Shown: one piece after another, positions 8,706 to 16,183 of the stretch
Layout of the letters: each line of letters begins with the position of its first letter
How positions within the stretch are numbered: position 1 is the first letter of the stretch
Made by a program: the position numbers and the translations under genes
NCBI GenBank assembly: GCA_019637395.1
Contig: JAHBVR010000009.1
Coordinates: 267,628-331,627 of the forward strand
DNA length: 64,000 nt
Source of the DNA: Vulcanimicrobiota bacterium
GTDB lineage: Bacteria; Vulcanimicrobiota; Xenobia; Xenobiales; JADMJV01
Direction: 5' to 3'
The notes under the pieces: model-generated
What the model saw: only the letters and a program-made list of their open reading frames with translations
Told to the model about the DNA's origin: nothing
Database searches by the model: none

Positions 8706-10018
8706 TGCGAGACTGGCTTTTCATTCCCCTGGACGACCGGCCGTGCTGCCGCCAGTTCCCCCAGCGTTTGGCCAGCCTGGAACTGCCGCCCCGGGAACTG
8801 CTGGGCAACTTTCAAGAACCGGGTAACGGCGAGGCCCTGCTTGACTGGCTGGAAGAGCGTGCCAGCGGCGCTCCCGGCGCCATCGTTTCCATCGACATGC
8901 TGGTGTGGGGCGGCCTGGTGGCCAGTCGCCATCCCTCCGGCGATCTCAAGCGGGCTCTGGCCAGGCTGCAACGGCTGTGGGAAATCCGCCAGCGCCACGA
9001 CCTGAAGCTACTGGCCTTTCAGACCATCATGCGCAACGCCCCCACGCAGACCACCGCCGAGGAGGTGGAGTGGGCGGAAGCCATCGTGGAGTTTTCCCAG
9101 GATCCCGACAACGAGGTGCTGCGCTCGGCCATTCCCTCCCAGGTGTTACACGACTACATGCGGGTGCGCCAGCGCAACCTGCGCATCTATCGAGAATTGG
9201 CCCAGCATGCCTGGGAGTCGAACTATCTGGTTTTCGCTCTCGACGACAGCAAAACTTCCGGCTGGAATTTATTGGAACTCAACTCGCTGGGTGAGGTCAA
9301 CTCCTTACCAGGCACCGACGAGACCGGCCTGCTGCTGGTCTGCCGGGCCCTGGCCCGCCGGCGCACCATTCAGGTCGATTGGTCGCACGCTGACTTGCCT
9401 CAGTTACAGGGACTTTATGAGGACCGGCCGGCCGGGGCGGTGCTCAAAGCCCAGATGCAGGCGGCCCAACTGGAGGAAGGCAGCTCCAATGACCAGCTCT
9501 GGCTCTACGGGCGCGAGAACCATCCCCAGATCGAAGCCCGCTCCCAACAATTCGCGGAAGTGGACGGAGCCTGGCTGGCTTACCTGGGAACAGCGCTGGC
9601 GGCCGGCGCCCGCATCGTGCTGGTGGACCTGACTTTCGCCAACGGGGGCGACTTGAGCCTGGGACAGGCTTTACGCAGCCGTGGTCTGTGGCCCAAACTG
9701 GCCGGCTATTCGGCCTGGAATACGCTGGGAAACCGTGTCGGCTGCGGACTGGCCACGCTGGCGCTGGACGCCACCCCGGAGTTCCTGGCCGAACGGCTGG
9801 CCGACGACTTGCTTTACCAGGCCGACTTCCGCTGGCGGGCCGCCCGGATGCTCGGCCATCCCGGTCTGACTCTGAGCGACCACGAGGCCAGGCGGGTGGA
9901 GCTGGAGATTTTTCCCGCCTTGCGCGAGCGAGTCAAGGCCTATCTGCCGGCCCATTGCGAATTTCGCCTGCCCTGGCAACGACTTTTCGAAGTGGAATGC
10001 GAGTCCAGATTCGAGTAA
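8705..10018 (+). CDS. DUF4127 family protein
   Basis: 437 residues. The start FIPLDDRPCCRQFPQ, the pPRELLG block and the strand VSIDMLVWGGLVASR are the characteristic conserved features of DUF4127. The family has no assigned reaction. The conserved D-D-R and D-M-L-x-x-G-G positions look like an active site of an uncharacterised enzyme. It is third in the smc operon, with start and previous stop overlapping. Whether it works with the preceding TIM-barrel protein is unknown, but their coupling suggests a shared pathway. Confidence 0.8.
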   Translation: MRDWLFIPLDDRPCCRQFPQRLASLELPPRELLGNFQEPGNGEALLDWLEERASGAPGAIVSIDMLVWGGLVASRHPSGDLKRALARLQRLWEIRQRHDLKLLAFQTIMRNAPTQTTAEEVEWAEAIVEFSQDPDNEVLRSAIPSQVLHDYMRVRQRNLRIYRELAQHAWESNYLVFALDDSKTSGWNLLELNSLGEVNSLPGTDETGLLLVCRALARRRTIQVDWSHADLPQLQGLYEDRPAGAVLKAQMQAAQLEEGSSNDQLWLYGRENHPQIEARSQQFAEVDGAWLAYLGTALAAGARIVLVDLTFANGGDLSLGQALRSRGLWPKLAGYSAWNTLGNRVGCGLATLALDATPEFLAERLADDLLYQADFRWRAARMLGHPGLTLSDHEARRVELEIFPALRERVKAYLPAHCEFRLPWQRLFEVECESRFE

Positions 10019-10065
10019 TAATTAGACCAGGAAGTCGATTTTCCTGACCCGAACGACCGCGTTTC

Positions 10066-10827
10066 ATGTTTGACGCTTTCTTCACCGCCAATGGACTGGC
10101 AACTTTGGCCACCCTGTCCGTGCTGGAAGTGATCCTGGGGATCGACAACCTGGTCTTCATCGCCATCCTGGTGGCCCGCCTGGAACCGGCACGCCAACCG
10201 GCCGCCCGCCGCATCGGGTTGGGGCTGGCCATGATCACGCGCTGTCTGCTGCTGGCCACCATGTCCCACCTGGCTCACCTGACTCATCCCACAGGCCTGA
10301 CCGTGCCCTTTAGCGGCCATCCCCTTTCTTTTCGGGACCTGGTGCTGCTGGGAGGCGGCTTCTTCCTGCTCTACAAAGCCACCAAAGAGATTCATGAAAA
10401 ACTGGAAGAAGATGACGACGAGATGGAGCCGCCGGCCCACGCCAACTTTGTCAAAATCATCTTTCAAATCGTGGTGGTCGACATCATCTTCTCCCTGGAT
10501 TCGGTGGTTACGGCCGTGGGCATCGCCGACGAGCTGGAGATCATGATCGCGGCCGTGATCCTGGCCGTGATGGTGATGATCATTTTCTCCGGGCCCATCA
10601 GCAATTTCATCAATCGCCATCCTTCCATCAAGATGCTGGCGCTGAGCTTTCTCATCCTCATCGGCTGCATGCTGGTGGCCGAAGGCACCGGCCACCACAT
10701 CAACAAAGGCTACATTTACTTCGCCATGTTCTTCTCGCTGACGGTGGAGTGGCTGAACCTTTCCACCAAGAAGAAGAAGAAGAAAGCCAGACTGGCTCTT
10801 AAGAAAGCCCAAGCTGAGAACGCTTGA
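10066..10827 (+). CDS. TerC family integral membrane protein
   Basis: 253 residues with about seven transmembrane segments. The two family signatures are visible: EVILGIDNLVFIAIL near residue 20 and VVDIIFSLDSVVTAVGI in the fourth helix, whose acidic residues lie within the membrane as in the Alx/TerC/YkoY group. Members export manganese or other metals, often to serve secreted metalloenzymes; the ion here is inferred only from the family. The C terminus ends in a stretch of lysines. The 3' end overlaps the convergent hydrolase gene by 29 bases. A short inverted repeat (10028-10046) lies in the leader, which is too short for a yybP-ykoY riboswitch. Confidence 0.9.
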   Translation: MFDAFFTANGLATLATLSVLEVILGIDNLVFIAILVARLEPARQPAARRIGLGLAMITRCLLLATMSHLAHLTHPTGLTVPFSGHPLSFRDLVLLGGGFFLLYKATKEIHEKLEEDDDEMEPPAHANFVKIIFQIVVVDIIFSLDSVVTAVGIADELEIMIAAVILAVMVMIIFSGPISNFINRHPSIKMLALSFLILIGCMLVAEGTGHHINKGYIYFAMFFSLTVEWLNLSTKKKKKKARLALKKAQAENA

Positions 10828-11581
10828 GATCATTTAGAGCGGGGAAGCGGCCCCGGTAAGCCCGTAAATCCTCCAGGTCCAACGCCGCCGAAAGCTGCCC
10901 CGGATGCTCATCCAGTTGAGCCACCACTTTGCCATGCGGATCGATCAGACGAGACGAGCCGGGATAGTTGACTTGAGGATCGGCGCCGCAACGATTGACT
11001 CCCAGCACATAGGCCTGATTCTCGATGGCCCGGGCCATCAACAGCGCCTCCCAATGATGGACACGGGGCGCCGGCCAGTTGGCGATAACCACGTACAGCT
11101 CGGCGCCTTGATAGGCCAGATGGCGAAAAGTCTCGGGAAAACGCAAGTCATAACAAACCAGCGGCGCCACCTTACAGCCGTTCCATTGGAACAGGAAGAA
11201 ATCGTCCCCGGCCTGGTAGTGCTCACTCTCGCCGCCGTACGAAAAAGGATGCTGCTTGGCGTAAGCGCCCAAGAGCCGGCCCGCCGGGTCGAAAACGAGA
11301 GCCATATTGCGGCCCAATTCACGCTCCCCCCACCAACTGGCCCCGCCGACAAAAAACACGCCGTATTCGCGGGCTAAACCGGCAAAGAACTCTGTGGTTT
11401 CTCCTTGCGGCTGCTCAGCCAGCCCCTCGCGGCGCATCGTGAAACCGATACAGGAGAGTTCGGGCAGGACTACCAGGTCTCCCGGTTGCGGGCGCAGTTG
11501 CCCCAGCAACGCTCTCAAATGGCTGAAGTTGGCCGGCTTATCTTCCCAGTGGATATTGTATTGCAAGGCGTGCAGGTTCAT
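10799..11581 (-). CDS. carbon-nitrogen hydrolase, omega-amidase (YafV/Nit2)-like
   Basis: 260 residues, usual for this nitrilase branch. The catalytic triad is complete: E41 in VLPELS, K109 in GAYAKQHPF and C143 in VCYDLRFPE. The CYDLRFPE block and the short length resemble omega-amidases, which hydrolyse 2-oxoglutaramate or 2-oxosuccinamate left by glutamine and asparagine transamination. Substrate is inferred from family resemblance. It is transcribed away from the MarR gene and shares a 64-base intergenic region with it, so it could come under the same regulator. The leader holds a perfect eight-base inverted repeat at 11596-11620. Confidence 0.88.
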   Translation of the reverse strand: MNLHALQYNIHWEDKPANFSHLRALLGQLRPQPGDLVVLPELSCIGFTMRREGLAEQPQGETTEFFAGLAREYGVFFVGGASWWGERELGRNMALVFDPAGRLLGAYAKQHPFSYGGESEHYQAGDDFFLFQWNGCKVAPLVCYDLRFPETFRHLAYQGAELYVVIANWPAPRVHHWEALLMARAIENQAYVLGVNRCGADPQVNYPGSSRLIDPHGKVVAQLDEHPGQLSAALDLEDLRAYRGRFPALNDLKRSQLGLS

Positions 11582-11595
11582 GGCCGGTGGGTTCG

Positions 11596-11620
11596 CTCCG
11601 AGGCCTGCTTGACCTCGGAG
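11596..11620. promoter_or_regulatory. inverted repeat in the hydrolase leader
   Basis: CTCCGAGG and CCTCGGAG, a perfect eight-base inverted repeat with a nine-base loop, lies between the MarR operator and the omega-amidase start. As RNA on the minus strand it would form a stem in the 5' leader. No T-run follows, so it is not a standard terminator. Function unknown. Confidence 0.4.
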
Positions 11621-11623
11621 AAA

Positions 11624-11647
11624 ATATAGTTTACATATAAACTATAT
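11624..11647. promoter_or_regulatory. MarR operator 1 (palindrome)
   Basis: ATATAGTTTA and TAAACTATAT are perfect inverted ten-base arms around CATA. The core AGTTTACATATAAACT recurs almost exactly at 12133-12148. The site covers the only ATG of the regulator gene and lies in the divergent promoter region shared with the omega-amidase. It fits autorepression by the MarR protein. Binding is inference; the symmetry and repetition are seen directly. Confidence 0.8.
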
Positions 11648-12116
11648 GCACGACTCGGATAGCCCAAGATTTTATCCGCTACCTGTGCACGAGGAGCCGG
11701 AGGCGGTGCGCCTGCGGACCTGGGTTCAACTGGCGCGCACCTTCTATCGTATCGAACAGTCGATTTCCGCCAGGTTGGCGGAAAAAGAGCTGACCATGGC
11801 TCAGTTTGACGTGCTGGCCACGCTGCGCTACAGCGAGGGCGTCACCCAAAAAGAGCTGGCCGAATTGCTGCTGGTGACCAAAGGCAATGTAGTGGGTTTG
11901 TTGGACCGCCTACAAAAACTGGACCTGGTGGAGCGGCGCGCCGACCCCGACGACGGCCGAGCCAATCGGATTCACTTAACCGCCCGAGGCCGCCGCAAGC
12001 TCGAATCCGTTCTGCCGGTCCACGATCGCCTGGTGTTACGCACCCTGGACTGTCTGGACCAGCAGGAGGTCGGTACCTTGCGCCGCCTTCTCAAGTCTCT
12101 CGAGCAAGCTCTATAA
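11646..12116 (+). CDS. MarR family transcriptional regulator, MhqR-like
   Basis: 156 residues from the ATG. The winged helix is clear: LTMAQFDVLATLRYSEGVTQKELAELL, then VVGLLDRLQKLDLVERR for the recognition helix and the wing DPDDGRANRIHLTARG. The ATG at 11646 lies inside the operator and has no ribosome binding site. GTG at 11706, preceded by GAGGAG nine bases away, would give 136 residues and leave the operator in the promoter; I think that start is at least as likely. Its downstream neighbours are the hydrolase and dioxygenase types that MhqR controls in Bacillus, so it is probably a repressor released by quinones or other electrophiles. Confidence 0.88.
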   Translation: MHDSDSPRFYPLPVHEEPEAVRLRTWVQLARTFYRIEQSISARLAEKELTMAQFDVLATLRYSEGVTQKELAELLLVTKGNVVGLLDRLQKLDLVERRADPDDGRANRIHLTARGRRKLESVLPVHDRLVLRTLDCLDQQEVGTLRRLLKSLEQAL

Positions 12117-12132
12117 AATTTTTTGATCAATT

Positions 12133-12148
12133 AGTTTATATATAAACC
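12133..12148. promoter_or_regulatory. MarR operator 2 (palindrome)
   Basis: AGTTTATATATAAACC contains a perfect 14-base palindrome (12134-12147) and differs from the core of operator 1 at two positions. It lies between the regulator and the hydrolase gene, seven bases before the strong AAGGAG ribosome binding site (12155-12160). The same regulator probably controls the hydrolase-dioxygenase pair from here. Confidence 0.8.
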
Positions 12149-12167
12149 AAATCCAAGGAGAAACACC

Positions 12168-12761
12168 ATGAAAATCCTCCGAGCCGGCCCCGCATCGGCT
12201 CCCAACACCCTGATTTTGCTGCATGGCCGCGGCGCCACCGCCGAGAGCATCTTGCCGCTCTACCAGGAACTGACCCTGGGTCCCGAATGGCGGGCGCTGG
12301 CCCCCCAGGCCCCGGGAAACAGCTGGTATCCCCACAGTTTTCTGGCCCCGCTGGAAGAAAACCAGCCCTACCTGGAGCAATCCCTACAGACCGTCCACTC
12401 GGTGATTGGCGATCTGACTTCGGAGCGGGTGGCCATCCTCGGGTTCTCTCAAGGAGCCTGCCTGGCCCTCGAATACGCGGCCCGCCACCCGCGCCGCTAT
12501 GCGGCGGTGCTCGCCCTGACCGGCGGCCTGATCAGGCTGCGGCAGCAGGGTGACCTGAAAGGCACGCCCTTCTTTCTGGGCAGCGGCGACCCCGATCCTC
12601 ACGTCCCCTTCCGCCGGGTGGAGGAAAGCGCGCTATCACTGCGGGGCCTGGGAGCCCGGGTGGAGACGCGCCGCTATCCCGGCATGCCCCACACCATCAA
12701 CCACGATCAACTGAACCACTGCCGCGCGCTTCTGAGCGCGCCGAAAGGAACCCTGAAATGA
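12168..12761 (+). CDS. alpha/beta hydrolase, phospholipase/carboxylesterase family (MhqD-like)
   Basis: 197 residues. The nucleophile elbow is GFSQGA with S94. Acid candidates are D141/D143 in GSGDPDPHVP, and the histidine is H175 in PGMPHTIN. Oxyanion-loop residues are in LLHGRGA. Length and motifs match the small carboxylesterase group that includes Bacillus MhqD. The gene has a strong AAGGAG ribosome binding site and overlaps the dioxygenase start as ATGA. With the dioxygenase and MarR gene it forms a unit resembling mhqED/mhqR, which detoxifies hydroquinones. The exact ester or thioester substrate is unknown. Confidence 0.88.
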   Translation: MKILRAGPASAPNTLILLHGRGATAESILPLYQELTLGPEWRALAPQAPGNSWYPHSFLAPLEENQPYLEQSLQTVHSVIGDLTSERVAILGFSQGACLALEYAARHPRRYAAVLALTGGLIRLRQQGDLKGTPFFLGSGDPDPHVPFRRVEESALSLRGLGARVETRRYPGMPHTINHDQLNHCRALLSAPKGTLK

Positions 12762-13654
12762 AACCGACCCTCCCCGGACTCCACCACGTCACCGCTATCA
12801 CCGGTCACGCCCAAAAAAACCACGACTTCTACACCGAGACCCTGGGCTTGCGCATGGTCAAGCTGACCGTCAACTTTGACGACCCTTCCAGCTACCACCT
12901 CTACTACGGCGACGCCAGCGGCAGCCCGGGCACCATCATGACTTTCTTCGCCAGTGAAAACTCCTATCCGGGGCGCATCGGCGCGGGACAGGCCACCGTC
13001 ACCAGCTTCGCGGTTCCGATCGGCTCGCTGAGCTATTGGAAAAACCGTTTAGAAAGTTCGGGATTTCCCGTGAAACAGTTGGAGGTATGGGGTAAGACCC
13101 GGCTGGAATTTCAGGACCCGGACGGCCTGCGCCTGGCCCTGGTCGAAGAGGGAGAAGGCGAAAGGGACATCCGGGGCTTCGCCGGCGTAACGCTGGCGCA
13201 ATCCAACCCGGCCGCCAGCCACGCTCTGTTGACCGAAACGCTGGGCTTCCAGCTCGAGGAGAACACGGCCGAGCGCAAATTCTATCGCAGCCAGACCTCC
13301 TGGCTGGAGTTGGCGTCCGACCCGGGTGCACCCGGGCGAATGGGTTCCGGCACGGTCCACCATATCGCCTGGCGCACTCCCGACGACGCCAACCAGGCAC
13401 TCTGGCTGGAAACCTTGGAGAGTCAGGGCTACCGAGTTTCACCGATCATGGATCGCAACTACTTCCATTCCATCTACTTCCGTGAGCCCGGCGGCGTTCT
13501 CTTCGAGATTGCCACCGATCCGCCGGGATTCACGGTCGACCAGCCTCTGGAAGAACTGGGTAAAAAACTGGTGCTGCCGGCCTGGCTGGAACCCAGCCGA
13601 GAGAAAATTCAGCGGTTTCTACCAAAACTTACGCTGCCTGTAGCCACTAAATAG
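12758..13654 (+). CDS. VOC-family ring-cleaving dioxygenase (MhqE/MhqO-like)
   Basis: 298 residues in two vicinal-oxygen-chelate modules. The N-terminal module starts LPGLHHVTAITG and carries the FYTETLGLRMVKLTVNFDD block. The C-terminal module has GTVHHIAWR and FREPGGVLFEIATDPPGF, whose histidine and glutamate would bind iron or manganese. This arrangement is typical of the MhqA/MhqE/MhqO hydroquinone dioxygenases. It starts four bases before the hydrolase stop (ATGA). Opening hydroquinone rings would remove the electrophile sensed by the upstream regulator; the compound itself is inferred. Confidence 0.9.
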   Translation: MKPTLPGLHHVTAITGHAQKNHDFYTETLGLRMVKLTVNFDDPSSYHLYYGDASGSPGTIMTFFASENSYPGRIGAGQATVTSFAVPIGSLSYWKNRLESSGFPVKQLEVWGKTRLEFQDPDGLRLALVEEGEGERDIRGFAGVTLAQSNPAASHALLTETLGFQLEENTAERKFYRSQTSWLELASDPGAPGRMGSGTVHHIAWRTPDDANQALWLETLESQGYRVSPIMDRNYFHSIYFREPGGVLFEIATDPPGFTVDQPLEELGKKLVLPAWLEPSREKIQRFLPKLTLPVATK

Positions 13655-13690
13655 AGGCCGCCCGCAGCCTGGACCAGAATTCTCTGGTTC

Positions 13691-14953
13691 ATGCCGCGGT
13701 GGTTTCTTGTGTTTCTTCTAGTGGCCCCTGCCGGGCTTTCGGTTTCTGGCAAGGAGCCCTACGGCCTGGCGGTTGTGGACGAAGCTGGCCGCCTTGAGCG
13801 GGTGGCTCTGGAAAAGGCGGCCCGGCCGCTACTTCTCAGAGGTGCGGCCATGGCCATCGTGCTGGTGCGACGGGGCGGCCAGCCGGACGCGGTCAAGCAA
13901 CTCAGTCAGCTCGGGCTGCTTCACGATCGGCAAATTTCCCCTTCCGGGCTTTATCTTTACGTCAGCCTGCAACCTCACTACAGCGAACTGCGCGCGGGAG
14001 CGCGCTTCAGCGCTGACCTGCCGGCCCGTCAACTGGAGAAAATCCGGAACCAGACGCTCAATCCCCAACTACGCGCGGAGCTCTACCAGCAGGGCTTCGT
14101 GGACTCCCTTGGGGAATTGGAGCGGAGTCTTTCCCACAGTCTTTCGCTCAAGGATTGGCTGAAGGGAGCGACGCTCACCTTCATAGCCTGCGGCACCCTT
14201 TATCTGGTGGGCTTTTGGGATTGGCTTTGGGCTACTCTCCCGGGGCGAGGCCTGTTCTGGCTGTGGTGCCTGACACCCATCGCGCGTGCCCGGCGGCGCC
14301 GGGAAAGGGAGCGAGCGCGCCTCGGGCAACTGCACCTGCTGCAAGGGCGAGCCGAGTCCCTGGAAAGGACGCAGCAGAACTCGCCGAGGTTGAATTCCGT
14401 CCAGCGCGCCGACCTGGCCTCGCTCCAGGAGCAAGTGAAGGCCGCCGCGCTCCTCGGCCTCTCGGAGTTAGCCGAACTTCGCGCTCGCCTGGAGGCCGAA
14501 AGCAGGCGCCTGGAACGGCTGCAACGCTGCCACACCTCCGGAAGCAACGAGCTACGCGAGGCTCAGCGGATATTTCAATCGATCCGGTCCACCCTGAAGT
14601 CCCGCAAAAAGACCCGGGCCTTGTTGCAGAGCCCGGAAGCACAGGCCCTGGAAGCCGAACTCAGACAAGAGTCCGACCTGCGTCAACACTACAGCGAAGC
14701 CGGCGCCAGCTTCGAAGAATTCGAGCAATCCGAGCTGCGCTGCAAAAATCTTCAGCAACGCGCGCGGGAGTTCGGGCAGATTCACGGAGTGCTTCCGCGC
14801 GGCCCGCAAGTTCAAACGGGCTGGGCGACGGCCTCAGCCAGCAGCGAATCTCCCGGCTATCACGGCAGTTCGACTTCCCACTACGACGACCGAAGCGGCA
14901 GCTACGACCCGCCCACCTCTTCGTCCGAGAGCTGGGCCGGCGGCGACTGGTGA
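13691..14953 (+). CDS. TPM-domain-like exported membrane protein
   Basis: 420 residues. A signal peptide (about residues 1-20) precedes a 120-residue extracytoplasmic domain with the TPM-like pattern of a YGLAVVDEAG start, an IVLVRRGG strand and LYLYVSLQP. Two close transmembrane segments lie near residues 158-200. An arginine-rich cytoplasmic coiled coil and a serine-rich tail ending SSESWAGGDW follow, as in many TPM proteins. TPM domains are proposed to act in membrane-protein or photosystem turnover; the role here is unknown. A palindrome ACCAGA-ATTC-TCTGGT (13673-13688) ends two bases before the ATG and leaves no room for a ribosome binding site. Confidence 0.65.
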   Translation: MPRWFLVFLLVAPAGLSVSGKEPYGLAVVDEAGRLERVALEKAARPLLLRGAAMAIVLVRRGGQPDAVKQLSQLGLLHDRQISPSGLYLYVSLQPHYSELRAGARFSADLPARQLEKIRNQTLNPQLRAELYQQGFVDSLGELERSLSHSLSLKDWLKGATLTFIACGTLYLVGFWDWLWATLPGRGLFWLWCLTPIARARRRRERERARLGQLHLLQGRAESLERTQQNSPRLNSVQRADLASLQEQVKAAALLGLSELAELRARLEAESRRLERLQRCHTSGSNELREAQRIFQSIRSTLKSRKKTRALLQSPEAQALEAELRQESDLRQHYSEAGASFEEFEQSELRCKNLQQRAREFGQIHGVLPRGPQVQTGWATASASSESPGYHGSSTSHYDDRSGSYDPPTSSSESWAGGDW

Positions 14954-14955
14954 AT

Positions 14956-16086
14956 CTACGATATCTGACCCAGGAATGAATAGAGGGGCAGAAAGATCGA
15001 GAGGATCACGGTGGCAACCAGACTGGCCACGCTGGCCAGCAGCAGGGGCTCCATGGCCGCGCTCATGGCGTCGACCGCGTAGTTCATTTCCAGGTCATAG
15101 TAGGCGCCGGCCCGTCCGAACATTTCGGGCATGCGCGAAGCCTGCTCGCCGGCCATCACCATGTGGGCCAACGAAGGCGGATAAATATCCGGATTCATGG
15201 CCATATGGTCGGAGACCGGCTCGCCCTCGGTAATGGTTTTCTCCATGAACGGCGCATCTTGAATGAATTCCGGATTGCCACTGGCGCCGGCCGCCATGCG
15301 CAGGGTGCGGGCCAGGTCCATACCGGATGCCAGCATCGCTTCCACCGAGCAGCAGTAACGGGCGCAGGCACCCTTCTGAAGCATCGATCCGATCAAGGGA
15401 ATTCGGCGCAAAAATCGCCAGGTGGCCACCTGCCCATTGGGAGTTTTCAAGAACTCGCGTCCGGCCGTCAACACCACTCCGATGGTACCGACCAGCAGCA
15501 ACCAGAATCCCGGCTGGCGCACGGCTTCGGTAATGAACATGATGATGCGCGTAATCAGCGGCAGAGGCACGTTCATGTCTTTGAAAATGGTGAGAAAGCT
15601 GGGCAGCACCGTGTAAAACATGAACAAGGTCAACACCACCGCCAGAATGAGCACGAAACAGGGATACGACATGGCCGACTTGAGACGTTCGCGCAGACGA
15701 TTATCGCGCTCCAACCAATCCGACAGACGTTCCAGTGAAGTATCCAGTTCACCCGTACGTTCGCCGATCTGAACCAGTGTCGAATAGATCTTGGTAAAAA
15801 TCCTGGGATAGAAGGTCATCTGGTAGGAAAGCACGTGACCTTGCGATACCTTCTCGGCCAGATCGCGGATCACTTCCCCGAAGTTGGGATACTCTTCCTG
15901 ATGAGACAGGGTTTCCAGCGCCTGCACGATGGGCACGGCGTTGCGCAGCATCGTCGCCAATTGCCGGCTGAAGATGCACAGAGCCTGAGGGGGGACAGTG
16001 ACTTTGGCTCGCCAGTCGCCAGGCGCCCCCGGTGCAGTACTCGGCGTAGGTGCGGCCATTGCCAGGAGATTTGATGTCAGGTTCAT
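14956..16086 (-). CDS. type II secretion/type IV pilus inner-membrane protein, GspF/PilC family
   Basis: 376 residues from the ATG at 16086, which has an AGGA just upstream; a TTG at 16098 is the alternative. Two GspF domains are present: FSRQLATMLRNAVPIVQALETL (residues about 40-62) with its membrane helices near 155-220, and RYCCSVEAMLASGMDLARTLRMA (about 245-268) with a last helix at the C terminus. The usual N-terminal strand-turn region of the family is replaced by a proline/alanine-rich stretch. The family forms the membrane platform for pilus or pseudopilus assembly. No ATPase, pilin or secretin gene lies nearby, so this is an orphan. Confidence 0.9.
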   Translation of the reverse strand: MNLTSNLLAMAAPTPSTAPGAPGDWRAKVTVPPQALCIFSRQLATMLRNAVPIVQALETLSHQEEYPNFGEVIRDLAEKVSQGHVLSYQMTFYPRIFTKIYSTLVQIGERTGELDTSLERLSDWLERDNRLRERLKSAMSYPCFVLILAVVLTLFMFYTVLPSFLTIFKDMNVPLPLITRIIMFITEAVRQPGFWLLLVGTIGVVLTAGREFLKTPNGQVATWRFLRRIPLIGSMLQKGACARYCCSVEAMLASGMDLARTLRMAAGASGNPEFIQDAPFMEKTITEGEPVSDHMAMNPDIYPPSLAHMVMAGEQASRMPEMFGRAGAYYDLEMNYAVDAMSAAMEPLLLASVASLVATVILSIFLPLYSFLGQIS

Positions 16087-16183
16087 TTGTCCTGGCAAAT
16101 GGCTGGATTATCCCACTCCAGGACTCCTTGTGGAGGGCGAGAAGTGCAGTGGGAAAGCTATCAAGTATGAGGAGTCTGTCAGG

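Noticed and set aside
10019-10065. Possible yybP-ykoY manganese riboswitch before terC
   Set aside because: Only 47 bases separate the genes, far too few for that riboswitch; just a six-base inverted repeat is present.
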